64,000 nucleotides of DNA from Xanthomonas cucurbitae. GTDB taxonomy: Bacteria > Pseudomonadota > Gammaproteobacteria > Xanthomonadales > Xanthomonadaceae. A program made the translations under genes and the position numbers. Location of the stretch: contig NZ_MDED01000018.1 in NCBI RefSeq assembly GCF_002939885.1, positions 1-64,000 on the forward strand, in the 5' to 3' direction. The notes under the pieces are model-generated. The model was not told the DNA's origin. It did no database searches and saw nothing but the letters and a program-made list of their open reading frames with translations. Below are positions 9,462 to 18,550 of this stretch, one piece after another. Within the stretch, counting starts at the first letter, position 1, and each line of letters begins with the position of its first letter.

Positions 9462-10313
9462 ATGAGCGGCGAACGCAGGATCGCCGCGCATGCGGTACAG
9501 GGCGCGCTGGCGCCGCATCCGCGGATTCGCAATGTGATCGCCGTGGGGTCGGGCAAGGGCGGGGTGGGCAAGTCGACCACGGCGGTGAACCTGGCGCTGG
9601 CCTTGCAGCGGCAAGGTGCCCGCGTGGGCGTGCTGGATGCCGATATCTATGGTCCCAGCGTGCCGGCCATGCTGGGCCTGAGTGGGCGCCCGGACAGTCC
9701 GGACAACAAGTCGATCAAGCCGTTGCGCGCGTTCGGGATCGAGGCGATGTCGATCGGCCTGCTGGTTGACCAGGACACCCCGATGATCTGGCGCGGGCCA
9801 ATGGCGACTTCCGCGCTGACCCAGTTGTTCAACGACACCCTGTGGGACGACCTGGACTACCTGCTGATCGATCTGCCACCGGGTACCGGCGACATCCAGC
9901 TGACGCTGTCGCAGAAGATTCCGGTGGCCGGGGCGGTGATCGTCACCACCCCGCAGGACATTGCCACGCTGGATGCGCGTAAAGCCTTGAAGATGTTTGA
10001 AAAGGTGGAGGTGCCGGTGCTGGGCATCGTCGAGAACATGGCGGTGCATACCTGCAGCCACTGCGGGCATCGCGAGCATCTGTTCGGCGAAGGCGGCGGC
10101 GAGCGCATGGCGGCGCAGTACGGGGTGCCGTTGCTGGGATCGCTGCCGCTGGAGATCGGCATCCGCGAGCAAGGCGATGCGGGCCGGCCGATCGTGGTGG
10201 CGGCGCCGGAGTCGGTGGCGGCGCAGGCCTATCTGGCGGCAGCCAGGCGCTTGTCGGAAGAGCTGGGCAAGCGCCCGCGCGCCAGCATCCCGATCTCGGC
10301 CTCCTTGCTCTAG
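9462..10313 (+). CDS. mrp: Iron-sulfur cluster carrier, Mrp/ApbC family
   Basis: A 283-residue cytoplasmic P-loop ATPase that holds and transfers [4Fe-4S] clusters to target proteins. The deviant Walker A GSGKGGVGKST spans residues 29-39. DADIYGPS and DLPPGTGD are family signatures. Cys198 and Cys201 (CSHC) are the cluster-binding pair at the dimer interface. The N-terminal MIP18-like domain found in some Mrp proteins is reduced to about 20 residues. I chose the ATG at 9462 over an upstream in-frame start at 9423, because it sits after GGTGGAC and the N-terminus then matches the short family form. dcd follows after 96 bases. Confidence 0.92.
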   Translation: MSGERRIAAHAVQGALAPHPRIRNVIAVGSGKGGVGKSTTAVNLALALQRQGARVGVLDADIYGPSVPAMLGLSGRPDSPDNKSIKPLRAFGIEAMSIGLLVDQDTPMIWRGPMATSALTQLFNDTLWDDLDYLLIDLPPGTGDIQLTLSQKIPVAGAVIVTTPQDIATLDARKALKMFEKVEVPVLGIVENMAVHTCSHCGHREHLFGEGGGERMAAQYGVPLLGSLPLEIGIREQGDAGRPIVVAAPESVAAQAYLAAARRLSEELGKRPRASIPISASLL

Positions 10314-10409
10314 CCGCTCGGCCGGCCGTCACCGGCGGCCGCTGCTAGAATTCGCCGTCTTTCGCGCGGGCCGCCCGGCCTGCCGCCTCCCGTCTTCAAG
10401 GAACACCGC

Positions 10410-10979
10410 ATGAGCATCAAGAGCGACCGCTGGATCAAGCGCATGGCCGAACAGCACGCGATGATCGAGCCGTTCGAACCCGGCCAGATCAAGCACGATG
10501 CCGCCGGGCAGCGCATCGTCAGCTTCGGCACGTCCAGCTATGGCTACGACGTGCGCTGCTCGCGCGAATTCAAGATCTTCACCAACATCAACTCGACCAT
10601 TGTCGATCCCAAGCATTTCGATCCGGGCAGCTTTGTCGATATCGAATCGGACGTCTGCATCATCCCGCCGAACAGCTTCGCACTGGCGCGCACGGTGGAA
10701 TACTTCCGCATCCCGCGCGATACGCTGGTGGTGTGCCTGGGCAAGAGCACCTACGCGCGCTGCGGCATCATCGTCAACGTGACGCCGCTGGAGCCGGAAT
10801 GGGAGGGCCATGTCACCCTGGAGTTCAGCAATACCACGCCGCTGCCGGCGCGCATCTATGCCAACGAAGGTGTGGCGCAGATGCTGTTCTTCCAGTCTGA
10901 CGAGGTGTGCGAAACCTCGTACAAGGATCGCGGTGGCAAGTACCAGGGCCAGACCGGGGTGACCTTGCCGCGGACCTGA
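10410..10979 (+). CDS. dcd: dCTP deaminase
   Basis: A 189-residue homotrimeric enzyme that deaminates dCTP to dUTP and so feeds thymidylate synthesis. Family blocks are all present: [12 protein letters not shown] near residue 40, [11 protein letters not shown] near residue 110, [14 protein letters not shown] (containing the catalytic Glu) near residue 130, and the C-terminal YQGQTG segment that closes over the triphosphate. Length and start are typical of the proteobacterial enzyme. A TAGAAT hexamer at 10345-10350 is a possible -10 for its own promoter. Confidence 0.97.
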   Translation: MSIKSDRWIKRMAEQHAMIEPFEPGQIKHDAAGQRIVSFGTSSYGYDVRCSREFKIFTNINSTIVDPKHFDPGSFVDIESDVCIIPPNSFALARTVEYFRIPRDTLVVCLGKSTYARCGIIVNVTPLEPEWEGHVTLEFSNTTPLPARIYANEGVAQMLFFQSDEVCETSYKDRGGKYQGQTGVTLPRT

Positions 10980-11039
10980 TGGCCTGGAGTGGTGGCATCC
11001 CGCTGTTGCAGGCGGTTGGCCGGGTTGGGCGCCTGGGGC

Positions 11040-11222
11040 TCAGTCCGCCGCCAGCCCACGCTGGCGGTAACGGACCAACTGGTGAATGCCACCCCAGATC
11101 AGCATCAACGGCCACCAGGCGGCGATCAGCTCGCCCAGGTTCATGCGGGTCAGGCCGAGGTTGTTGAGCAGGAACAACCCGCCCAGGACGATTAGAAACA
11201 GGCCGGGAATCAGTCGTTGCAT
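11040..11222 (-). CDS. Small two-helix membrane protein, LiaI/DUF5668-like
   Basis: A 60-residue inner-membrane protein made of two hydrophobic helices (about 5-21 and 33-48) separated by a short turn, with a basic C-terminus. The pattern PGLFLIVLGGLFLLNNLG followed by a WWPLMLI segment is that of the LiaI-LiaF-like/DUF5668 transmembrane domain. GAGGA precedes the ATG. A second, similar protein is encoded at 11464-11631 on the same strand, so the two are probably a duplicated pair. The full LiaF-type family can act in envelope-stress sensing, but no regulator is adjacent. Function unknown. Confidence 0.75.
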   Translation of the reverse strand: MQRLIPGLFLIVLGGLFLLNNLGLTRMNLGELIAAWWPLMLIWGGIHQLVRYRQRGLAAD

Positions 11223-11430
11223 GGCAATGTCCTCGTTGGGTGTGAGGCCATATTGCGCCTGCCGCGCCCGGCCATCAGGTGCCTGACGTCAGCGATTGCG
11301 GATGACAGTCGTCATATCGGGCCGCTGCCGGCTGCCTGCCTGTGCGACACGCATGGCGCAGGGACGGGTGGCCGACGAGAGCTGCATGGTCGAACGGAGC
11401 ACCTCCAGCGCAAGCACACCGCTCTGACGA

Positions 11431-11462
11431 TTCCCCAATCCCGACTCCCGATTCCCGCCCCA
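11431..11462. repeat. Small GGGAATC-type dispersed repeat
   Basis: Read on the minus strand this is a run of GGGAATC/GGGAGTC/GGGATTG heptamers. The same kind of sequence appears on the plus strand at 29652-29673 after trpF. It is a short dispersed intergenic repeat, not coding. Confidence 0.5.
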
Positions 11463-11463
11463 T

Positions 11464-11631
11464 CTACTTCCCGCGCCCGAACAGCATCCCAACCCCGCAG
11501 GCCACCAGCGCTGCCGGCCACCAGGTGGCGATCAGCCGGCCGAGGCTGAGGTTGGTCCAGCCCAGGTTGTTGGCCAGGAACAGCAGGCCGACGAGGATCA
11601 GGATCAGTGCGGCGACGACATTGGATTTCAT
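11464..11631 (-). CDS. Small two-helix membrane protein, LiaI/DUF5668-like
   Basis: A 55-residue inner-membrane protein with helices at about 4-21 and 31-48. It shares the layout of its neighbour at 11040-11222: LILVGLLFLANNLGWTNL then a WWPAALVACG helix and a short basic tail. The frame is open further upstream, but the start at 11629-11631 gives the same N-terminus as the paralogue and avoids overlapping the HIT gene. The Shine-Dalgarno is weak. It lies 28 bases behind the HIT gene and may be the last gene of that operon. Function unknown. Confidence 0.7.
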   Translation of the reverse strand: MKSNVVAALILILVGLLFLANNLGWTNLSLGRLIATWWPAALVACGVGMLFGRGK

Positions 11632-11659
11632 GCGAGACAGGCAGTTGGCGAACGGGCGT

Positions 11660-12088
11660 CTATCGTAGCCGCTGCGCCCACGCAGCGACACGCTGTTGCA
11701 GGGCGTCGGGGGCGAAGCGCTGCGCACTGCCGCTGCCCCACACCGGCCCCGGCCAGGCGGCATCGCCGGGATGGCGGCCGACCAGGTGCACATGCAGCTG
11801 GCGCACGATATTGCCCAGCGCGCCGAGATTGAGCTTGCTCACTGCCGGCTCCACGCGCAGCAGGTGCGAGAGCTGGTTGATCTCGGCCAGCAACAGGCGC
11901 TGCTGGCCGCCGTCCAGGTCGATCCATTCACTGGCATCGGCCACCCGCGGCACCAGCACCAGCCAGGGGAAGCGGATGTCGTCCATCAGCCGCACCTGCG
12001 ACAGCGGCCCGTCGGCGACGAACACGCTATCGGCCGCCAGGCGCGCATCGAGCTGGAAACCGGCGGCCGCCGGCGACGGCGCGTTCAT
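11660..12088 (-). CDS. HIT-domain protein (nucleotide hydrolase/transferase family)
   Basis: A 142-residue histidine-triad protein. The active-site segment QLHVHLVGR near residue 95 carries the HxH core. The first His of the canonical triad is Gln, a replacement common in bacterial branches of the family. The family hydrolyses phosphoramidate or dinucleotide substrates; the substrate here is not known. The ATG at 12086-12088 overlaps the TGA of the upstream dienelactone hydrolase (ATGA), so the two are translationally coupled. A longer frame running antisense into that gene was not used. Confidence 0.85.
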   Translation of the reverse strand: MNAPSPAAAGFQLDARLAADSVFVADGPLSQVRLMDDIRFPWLVLVPRVADASEWIDLDGGQQRLLLAEINQLSHLLRVEPAVSKLNLGALGNIVRQLHVHLVGRHPGDAAWPGPVWGSGSAQRFAPDALQQRVAAWAQRLR

Positions 12089-12747
12089 CCCAGGTGCGCC
12101 TGGAAGAAGTCCAGGGTGCGCTCCAGTGCCCGCTCGGCGCTGTCGGCGTGGTAGTGGTTCGGGTCGATGCGGCGATTGAAGGCGTGGCCGGTGGGATACA
12201 CGAAAGTTTCCATCTGCGGCAGCTTCTCGCGGTGGGCCTGGATCGCCTCCGGCGGAATGCTGGCGTCCCGCTCGCCGAAGTGGAACATCACCGGCGCCTT
12301 GGGCGTTTCGTCCAGCAGTTGGGTGTTGCGGCCGCCGTAGTAGCTCACCGAGGGTAGCCCCAGGCGGATGGCCGACAGCAGCGCCACCGAACCGCCCCAG
12401 CAATAGCCGACCGTGCCTACCTTGCCGGCGCGGGTCAGCAGCGTGGCGGCGGATTTCACCACCTCCACCGCGCGTTCCAGGCCCACCGCATCGGCCAAGG
12501 CCAGGCCACGCTGGACGCTTTCCTGGTCGTAGGGCAGCTGCACGTCCTTTTCTTCCAGGTCGAAGAAGGCCGGTGCCAGCACCTCGTAGCCGCGCGCGGC
12601 GTAGTCGTCGGCCACTGCACGGATATGTTCGTTGACGCCGAAGATTTCCTGGATGACCACCAGGCCGCCGCGCGGGCTGGAGGCGGGGGTGGCATGCCAG
12701 GCGGCAACCTGGCCGTCGGGGGTGTCGAGCGTGGTCCAGTGACCCAT
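12085..12747 (-). CDS. Dienelactone hydrolase family protein
   Basis: A 220-residue cytoplasmic alpha/beta hydrolase. The nucleophile is the Cys of GYCWGG (near residue 116), with Asp in HFGERDASI and His in PTGHAFN. This is the Cys-Asp-His triad of dienelactone hydrolases. VIQEIFGVNEHIR near residue 32 is also typical. No catechol-degradation genes are nearby, so a general esterase or detoxification role is more likely than aromatic catabolism. The ATG is at 12745-12747. It heads a two- or three-gene minus-strand operon with the HIT protein. Confidence 0.9.
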   Translation of the reverse strand: MGHWTTLDTPDGQVAAWHATPASSPRGGLVVIQEIFGVNEHIRAVADDYAARGYEVLAPAFFDLEEKDVQLPYDQESVQRGLALADAVGLERAVEVVKSAATLLTRAGKVGTVGYCWGGSVALLSAIRLGLPSVSYYGGRNTQLLDETPKAPVMFHFGERDASIPPEAIQAHREKLPQMETFVYPTGHAFNRRIDPNHYHADSAERALERTLDFFQAHLG

Positions 12748-12875
12748 GGAATTTCCTGATGCATGGTGGGGGAGGCGCGCATTATCGACCGGACCGGCAT
12801 CGTGAAAAGTGAGGGTTTCGCAAAGCCGGCCGGGCCGGCGAGGCGCGGCGGTTCAGAGCGCTGCCCGCACGCCGC

Positions 12876-12881
12876 TATAAT
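12876..12881 (+). promoter_or_regulatory. Consensus -10 element upstream of rimO
   Basis: TATAAT lies 48 bases before the rimO ATG. A weak -35 (TTCAGA, 12852-12857) is 18 bases upstream. A transcript would start near 12888. Confidence 0.5.
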
Positions 12882-12929
12882 TGGCCCTGCCCAGGCCCCA
12901 GGCCGCTCCGTTCCCAGGCTCCTGCTTCC

Positions 12930-14303
12930 ATGTCCCAGCTGAACCCCAAAGTCGGCTTCGTCAGCCTTGGCTGCCCGAAGGCGCTCGTCGATTCCGAACG
13001 CATCCTCACCCAGCTGCGCGTGGAGGGCTACGACATTGTGCCCAGCTACGACGCCGCCGACGTGGTGGTGGTCAATACCTGCGGCTTCATCGATTCGGCG
13101 GTGACCGAATCGCTGGATGCCATCGGCGAGGCGATGAATGCCAACGGCAAGGTCATCGTCACCGGCTGCCTGGGCAAGCGCCCGGAGCAGATTCGCGAGG
13201 CCTACCCGCAGGTGCTGGCGGTGTCCGGCCCGCAGGACTACCAGAGCGTGATGGAAGCGGTGCACGCAGCGCTGCCGCCGCGTCACGACCCGTTCGTGGA
13301 TCTGGTGCCCGACTACGGCATCAAGCTGACCCCGCGGCATTACGCGTACCTCAAGATTTCCGAAGGCTGCAACCATCGCTGCAGCTTCTGCATCATCCCG
13401 TCCATGCGCGGTGATCTGGCTTCGCGCCCGGTGGACGATGTGCTGCGCGAGGCCGAGCGGCTGGTGCGTGGTGGGGTCAAGGAACTGCTGGTGGTGTCGC
13501 AGGACACCTCTGCTTACGGCGTGGACTTGAAGTACGCCGAGCGCCCGTGGCGCGACCGCATGTACCAGACCCGCATGAAGGCGTTGTGCGAAGGTTTGTC
13601 GGAGCTGGGCGTGTGGACGCGCCTGCATTACGTGTACCCGTACCCGCACGTGGACGACGTGATCCCGCTGATGGCCGAAGGCAAGCTGCTGCCGTATCTG
13701 GACATCCCGTTCCAGCACGCGAGTCCGCGCATCCTCAAGCTGATGAAGCGGCCCGGCGCGGTGGAGAAGACGCTGGAGCGCGTGCAGCGCTGGAAGGCGA
13801 TGTGCCCGGAGATCACGGTGCGCTCGACCTTCATCGTCGGTTTCCCCGGCGAAACCGATGCCGAGTTCGAATCGCTGCTGGAGTTCCTGGACCAGGCGCA
13901 GCTGGATCGCGTCGGCGCGTTCGCGTATTCGCCGGTGGACGGCGCCAGCGCCAACGCGTTGCCCGACCCGGTGCCGGAAGCAGTGAAGCAGGAGCGGCTG
14001 GCGCGCTTCATGGCCCGGCAGGCGGAGATTTCCGCCGCGCGGCTGGACGCCAAGATCGGCAGCGTGCAGCAATGCCTGGTCGACCTGATCGAAGACGATA
14101 TCGCCGTGGCGCGTTCGCGCGCCGATGCGCCGGAGATCGATGGCCTGGTGCATATCCAGAACGGCGGCGAGCTTGGCCTGAAGGTCGGCGACCTGGTCGA
14201 TGTGGAGATCACCGACAGCGACGAACACGACCTGTTCGGCGATGCATTGCCGGCCAATGTCGCGATCCAGCAAGGGCGGTCGTTGAACCTGCAGATGGTG
14301 TGA
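12930..14303 (+). CDS. rimO: Ribosomal protein uS12 methylthiotransferase
   Basis: A 457-residue radical-SAM enzyme that adds a methylthio group to the conserved Asp of ribosomal protein S12. The N-terminal UPF0004 domain supplies three cluster cysteines (SLGCPKA, NTCGF, TGCLG). The radical-SAM domain has C147-x3-C151-x2-C154 in [10 protein letters not shown], and a C-terminal TRAM domain follows residue ~395. ALVDSE after the first Cys and SMRG after the SAM cluster are typical of RimO rather than MiaB. The gene is monocistronic and converges on greB, with a REP-like hairpin between them. Confidence 0.96.
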   Translation: MSQLNPKVGFVSLGCPKALVDSERILTQLRVEGYDIVPSYDAADVVVVNTCGFIDSAVTESLDAIGEAMNANGKVIVTGCLGKRPEQIREAYPQVLAVSGPQDYQSVMEAVHAALPPRHDPFVDLVPDYGIKLTPRHYAYLKISEGCNHRCSFCIIPSMRGDLASRPVDDVLREAERLVRGGVKELLVVSQDTSAYGVDLKYAERPWRDRMYQTRMKALCEGLSELGVWTRLHYVYPYPHVDDVIPLMAEGKLLPYLDIPFQHASPRILKLMKRPGAVEKTLERVQRWKAMCPEITVRSTFIVGFPGETDAEFESLLEFLDQAQLDRVGAFAYSPVDGASANALPDPVPEAVKQERLARFMARQAEISAARLDAKIGSVQQCLVDLIEDDIAVARSRADAPEIDGLVHIQNGGELGLKVGDLVDVEITDSDEHDLFGDALPANVAIQQGRSLNLQMV

Positions 14304-14330
14304 TTGGCCCCGGCTGGTGCGCGTCGCTCG

Positions 14331-14398
14331 GTAGGAGCGCACCTGTGCGCGATGAGGCGTTATCGATAAGGCTCCATCGCGCACAAGCGCGCTCCTAC
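14331..14398. repeat. REP-like hairpin, GTAGGAGCGC family
   Basis: A 68-nt near-palindrome begins with gtaggagcgc and ends with gcgctcctac. The internal half GATGAGGCGTTATCGATAA faces its partial complement. It is the single-copy form of the hairpin that occurs five times between asd and fimV (25070-25576). It sits between the convergent rimO and greB genes and may serve both as an mRNA 3' end. Confidence 0.85.
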
Positions 14399-14423
14399 AC
14401 GTCAGCAGGTTGGGATCAGCTGC

Positions 14424-14930
14424 CTACTGGCTGCCGTATTCCACCGACACCACCACGAAGCTATGTCTGCCGGCCGGCAACTGCGCCTCGAACGCGTCGT
14501 CCACGCGCTTTTTCAATAGCGCGCGGGCCAGCGGCGAATCGATGCTGATCCAGCCGCGCGCGGCGTCGGTTTCGTCCGGGCCGACGATGCGATAGCGCAG
14601 CAGCTCGCCGCTGTCGGCGTCTTCCAGCGCCACCTGCGCACCGAAGAACACCGCCTGCGGGTCGGTGGGCGCGGTGTCCACCACCCGCAGCGCTTCCAGG
14701 CGCTTGCTCAGGTAACGCACCCGGCGGTCGATCTCGCCGAGCTGCTTCTTGCGGTAGGTGTATTCGGCATTTTCCGATCGGTCGCCCTCGGCGGCGGCGG
14801 CGGCCAGTGCACGCACCACTTCTGGCCGACGCACGCGCCACAGCTCTTCCAGCTCGGCCTTCAGGCGGGCATGCCCTTCGGCTGTAATCAACGCGGTGCT
14901 TTTTTCGGCAGGTGGGCGCCAGCGGCTCAT
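14424..14930 (-). CDS. greB: Transcript cleavage factor GreB
   Basis: A 168-residue protein that enters the secondary channel of RNA polymerase and stimulates cleavage of backtracked RNA. Residues 12-90 form the antiparallel coiled coil. The acidic tip is in [23 protein letters not shown], where the D and E chelate the catalytic magnesium. The C-terminal FKBP-like domain ([22 protein letters not shown]) follows. The [15 protein letters not shown] run is characteristic of GreB rather than GreA. I start at the ATG 14928-14930, because the longer frame adds a Cys/His/Arg-rich stretch absent from the family. Confidence 0.94.
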   Translation of the reverse strand: MSRWRPPAEKSTALITAEGHARLKAELEELWRVRRPEVVRALAAAAAEGDRSENAEYTYRKKQLGEIDRRVRYLSKRLEALRVVDTAPTDPQAVFFGAQVALEDADSGELLRYRIVGPDETDAARGWISIDSPLARALLKKRVDDAFEAQLPAGRHSFVVVSVEYGSQ

Positions 14931-15118
14931 TGGCGGGTGGGGGAAGCAATGGCGGGCAGCGATGCTAGCGCGCCCGGCGTGCAGGCGCATCTGTCGCTGC
15001 ACCGCCAGGCGTGCGGCCATGCCCGGGCGCGGGTGGCGGCAGGTGGAAGATGCGCCTGCATCAGCTTCGCGCGCGCCAGATCACCCCCGAGAGACGCGTG
15101 TGTGGCCCTTGGTCGTGC

Positions 15119-16624
15119 TCAACGCCTTCCACCAAAGATGCCGCCCAACAGGCTGCGCACAATCTGCTGCCCGATCTTGCTGCCGATGGTGCGCGAGGTC
15201 TGCTTGGCCATGGTTTCCAGCATGCCCTGGCGGCGGCCGGTGCCGAACACGGCGTCCTTGACCGCCTTGCCGAAGCCGCTGTCCTGCGCGTCCTCTTCCT
15301 CGCGGGTGTGGGCGGGTGGGGCAGCGGTCTGGGTGGCGACCTGTTCGACGCGGCGTGCCAGCCGTTCGGCGGCCGATTCGCGGTTGATGGCCGTGTCGTA
15401 GCGCGTGCCGACCGGGCTGGTCGCGTGCACCTGTGCGCGTTCGGGCGCGCTGATGGCCCCCATGCGGCAACGCGGCGGGGCGATCAGGGTCTGCTGCACC
15501 GGTGCCGGCACGCCCTTGCCCTGCAAGGGCGACACCAGTGCTTCGCCGGTGCCGAGGCTGGAAATGGCGCTGGCCACATCGAGCCTGGGATTGGCCACGA
15601 AGGTTTGCGCCGCGGTCTTGACCGCCTTCTGGTCGCGCGGCGTATAGGCGCGCAGTGCGTGCTGCACCCGGTTGCCGAGCTGGCCGAGGATGGTGTCGGG
15701 GATGTCATCGGGAAACTGGGAACAGAAGTAGATGCCCACGCCCTTGGAGCGGATCAGCCGCACCACCTGTTCGATACGCTGCACCAGCGCGGCCGGCGCA
15801 TCGTCGAACAGCAGGTGTGCCTCGTCGAACACGAACACCAGCTTGGGCTGTTCCAGGTCGCCCACTTCCGGCAAGCCCTCGAACAGCTCGGACAACAGCC
15901 ACAGCAGGAAGGTGGAATACAGCTTCGGCTTGAGCACCAGTTGGTTGGCCGCCAGGATGCCGATCACGCCGCGGCCGTCCGGCGCCACGCGCATCAGCTC
16001 GGCCAGCTCCAGTGCCGGTTCGCCGAAGAACTGCTCGCCGCCGTCCTGCGACAGCCGCAGCAGTGCGCGCTGGATCGCGGCCACCGACTGCGCCGACACC
16101 AGCCCGTAACTGGTGGACAACTCCTTGCGTTCTTCCACCACCAGCGCCAGCAGCGCACGCAGGTCGTCCAGATCCAGCAGCAACAGGCCGCGGTCGTCGG
16201 CGAGCTTGAACACGATGTCCAGCACGCCGGACTGGGTGTCGTTGAGTTCCAGGATGCGCGCGAGCAGGATGGGGCCCATCTCGCTCACGGTGGTACGCAC
16301 CGGGTGACCGAGCTGGCCATACAAATCCCAGAACACCACCGGGCTGGCGACCGGCGCGTAGTCGGCAATGCCCACATCCGTGGCGCGCTGCAGCACGCCG
16401 GGCGCGCCATCGCCGGCCACCGCCAGCCCGGCCACGTCGCCCTTCACGTCGGCCAGGAACACCGGCACCCCCAGCCGCGAGAAGCCTTCGGCCAGGGTCA
16501 TCAGCGTCACCGTCTTGCCGGTGCCGGTGGCGCCGGCCACCAGACCATGCCGATTGCCGAAGCGCGCTTCGAGCATGACCGGGATGCCGTCGGTGACGCC
16601 TTTGCCGAGCAGGAACGAGGCCAT
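15119..16624 (-). CDS. HerA/YjgR-like P-loop ATPase (DUF853)
   Basis: A 501-residue cytoplasmic ATPase of the VirB4/HerA superfamily that E. coli YjgR belongs to. Walker A GATGTGKT is near residues 31-38, and Walker B VFVFDEAHLLFDD is near residue 270. An Arg/Glu-rich region (residues 400-470) and a Gly-rich C-terminus (LLGGIFGGRR) complete it. The family is widespread but its role is not established; HerA relatives pump DNA with NurA nucleases, and no nuclease gene is adjacent here. The start is ATG 16622-16624. It is monocistronic. Confidence 0.88.
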   Translation of the reverse strand: MASFLLGKGVTDGIPVMLEARFGNRHGLVAGATGTGKTVTLMTLAEGFSRLGVPVFLADVKGDVAGLAVAGDGAPGVLQRATDVGIADYAPVASPVVFWDLYGQLGHPVRTTVSEMGPILLARILELNDTQSGVLDIVFKLADDRGLLLLDLDDLRALLALVVEERKELSTSYGLVSAQSVAAIQRALLRLSQDGGEQFFGEPALELAELMRVAPDGRGVIGILAANQLVLKPKLYSTFLLWLLSELFEGLPEVGDLEQPKLVFVFDEAHLLFDDAPAALVQRIEQVVRLIRSKGVGIYFCSQFPDDIPDTILGQLGNRVQHALRAYTPRDQKAVKTAAQTFVANPRLDVASAISSLGTGEALVSPLQGKGVPAPVQQTLIAPPRCRMGAISAPERAQVHATSPVGTRYDTAINRESAAERLARRVEQVATQTAAPPAHTREEEDAQDSGFGKAVKDAVFGTGRRQGMLETMAKQTSRTIGSKIGQQIVRSLLGGIFGGRR

Positions 16625-16905
16625 TGCACAGATCCGATGGGGAAAGACCGGATTCTAGCGGGCAACCTCGCCAGGCCAACGTGGCCTGCGATGAATGGAA
16701 GGGCCGATGCGGCCTCGGCAGGACCGGGTCGCGTCCCGGGGCGCCCGGCTCCGTGACCCACCCGCCGAACCCTGCGCTTCCCGGGCCGTCGCCGCGCCCG
16801 GCCTGCTCGCCAAGCTAACGGGCCACTGACCCTGGGCGCTGCCGCGCCTTGCCCCGGTGTTGCCCCGGCGGCTACCCTGCCAGCCTTTCCGCTGTCCTGC
16901 CGACG

Positions 16906-18489
16906 ATGCCGCTCGCTCATTCTGGTTTGCGCCCATGGCCCGTGCTGGCCGTGCTGGCGCTGTTGTCCCTCGCTCCTGCCGCCCAGGCCCTGTCCAAGCG
17001 CGATACCGAAAAAGTCGCCGTGCTGGACGCACGCATGGCCGCCGCGGAGAAGCGCTACCGCGATGCGTTGGTACTGGTGAACAACGCCGACCCCAAGGGC
17101 ACCGCCGAAGGCGACGCCGCGCTGGAGGACATGGAGGACGTGATCGACGCCTGCATCAAGCAGCGCGGTTGCCTGGTCGCCAACCAGCTGGCCACTTACA
17201 AGCGCCTGCTCAAGGCACGCGCCGATGCCGAAGCGCCCGCAGCGCAAGACCCGGAAGACGACGACACCTTGCTGCAGGCCGATCCGGATCATCTCGGTCC
17301 GGCCGCCAACGGCGTGCCCGAGGCCGCGCGTGCGGCCTCGTTGCTCAACGACCAGCGCCACGCCTTCGACAGGATGGTGCAGTACAACCCGGCGGTGCAG
17401 GCCGGCATCCGCCGTTGGTTGACCGACATGCGGCCGGCGCTGATGACCAGCTACGAGAACTACAGCAACCTGCGCGGGGTGATGTGGCCGGAATGGCAGA
17501 AGCGCGGCCTGCCCGAGGCGCTGCTGTTCGGCATCATGGCCAAGGAATCCAATGGCAAGGTGCACGCCAACTCGCGTGCCGGTGCGGCCGGGCTGATGCA
17601 GTTCATGCCCGCCACCGGCCGGCGTTTCGGGCTGGGCCCGGACGGCACCGGTTTCGACACCCGTTTCGATGCGCGTAGCGCAGCCGAAGCCAGCGCCGCC
17701 TATCTCAACGAGCGCATGGCCGGGCTCAACCGCAGCATCGAGCTGGCGCTGGCCGCCTACAACGGCGGCGAAGGGCGCGCGGCGCGCGTGTTCGCGCAGT
17801 CCGGTGGGCGCGGCTTCTGGGAGCAGGACGTCTACAACCAGTTCCCGGCCGAAACCAAGGACTACGTGCCGATGGTGATTGCCGCAGCGTGGATTTTCCT
17901 GCACCCACGCCGGTACGGCGTGGACTTCGCCAAGCTCGACGCGCAACCGGCCACCATCAAGCTGGCCAAGTCGACCACCATCTACGAGCTCACCATCTGC
18001 CTGGGCGGCATGGGCACGCGCGATGGCTACATGCGCGCGCTGCGCAACCTCAACCCGCGCTACGAACCCGATGGCTGGATGCCCGCCGGCACCGTCATCA
18101 ATGCCACCAACCGCATTGCCAGCCTGTACACGCGCTATTGCATCAACGGCCCGCGCGCGGACCTGGCGCGCACCCTCATCACCGCCGATCTCAACAGCGC
18201 GATTGTCCGTAGCAGCAGCGCCACCGAATACATCCCCAGCGTGGCGGTGGGCGATGTCAGCCCGATGGCTGGCGTGCCGACCACCGTGGCGACAGGCCAG
18301 CCGGCGATCGCCAAGCCCAAGGTCAGGCAGGCGCGCAGCTACACCATCGCCAAGGGCGACACGCTGGGCCGGGTGGCGCAGAAGTACCAGTGCGAGATCA
18401 AGACGCTGGCCAAGGCCAACGGCCTGAAGGCACCGTCGTATGCGCTCAAGCCGGGGCAGAGTATCAAGCTGGCAGGGTGCGATCGCTGA
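16906..18489 (+). CDS. Membrane-bound lytic transglycosylase, MltD-like (SLT + LysM)
   Basis: A 527-residue periplasmic muramidase that cuts peptidoglycan with formation of 1,6-anhydromuramic acid. The order is signal peptide (1 to about 27, ending AAQA), a coiled N-terminal region, an SLT catalytic domain with Glu214 in AKESNGK and the signature GAAGLMQFMPATG, then LAAYNGGEGRA. One C-terminal LysM domain (SYTIAKGDTLGRVAQKYQ) binds the wall. The ATG at 16906 was chosen because it immediately precedes the signal peptide. E. coli MltD has two LysM copies, so this is a single-LysM variant. A 169-bp repeat array follows the gene. Confidence 0.9.
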   Translation: MPLAHSGLRPWPVLAVLALLSLAPAAQALSKRDTEKVAVLDARMAAAEKRYRDALVLVNNADPKGTAEGDAALEDMEDVIDACIKQRGCLVANQLATYKRLLKARADAEAPAAQDPEDDDTLLQADPDHLGPAANGVPEAARAASLLNDQRHAFDRMVQYNPAVQAGIRRWLTDMRPALMTSYENYSNLRGVMWPEWQKRGLPEALLFGIMAKESNGKVHANSRAGAAGLMQFMPATGRRFGLGPDGTGFDTRFDARSAAEASAAYLNERMAGLNRSIELALAAYNGGEGRAARVFAQSGGRGFWEQDVYNQFPAETKDYVPMVIAAAWIFLHPRRYGVDFAKLDAQPATIKLAKSTTIYELTICLGGMGTRDGYMRALRNLNPRYEPDGWMPAGTVINATNRIASLYTRYCINGPRADLARTLITADLNSAIVRSSSATEYIPSVAVGDVSPMAGVPTTVATGQPAIAKPKVRQARSYTIAKGDTLGRVAQKYQCEIKTLAKANGLKAPSYALKPGQSIKLAGCDR

Positions 18490-18550
18490 CCTGGCGCGGC
18501 CGTTACCGCATCGGCGAACTGCGCCGGGTCGCGCTGGCGCACGTAACGTC

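Noticed and set aside
12456-14384. 640-residue minus-strand frame opposite rimO
   Set aside because: Repetitive His/Arg/Gln-rich translation with no signatures; rimO on the plus strand has all its catalytic motifs.
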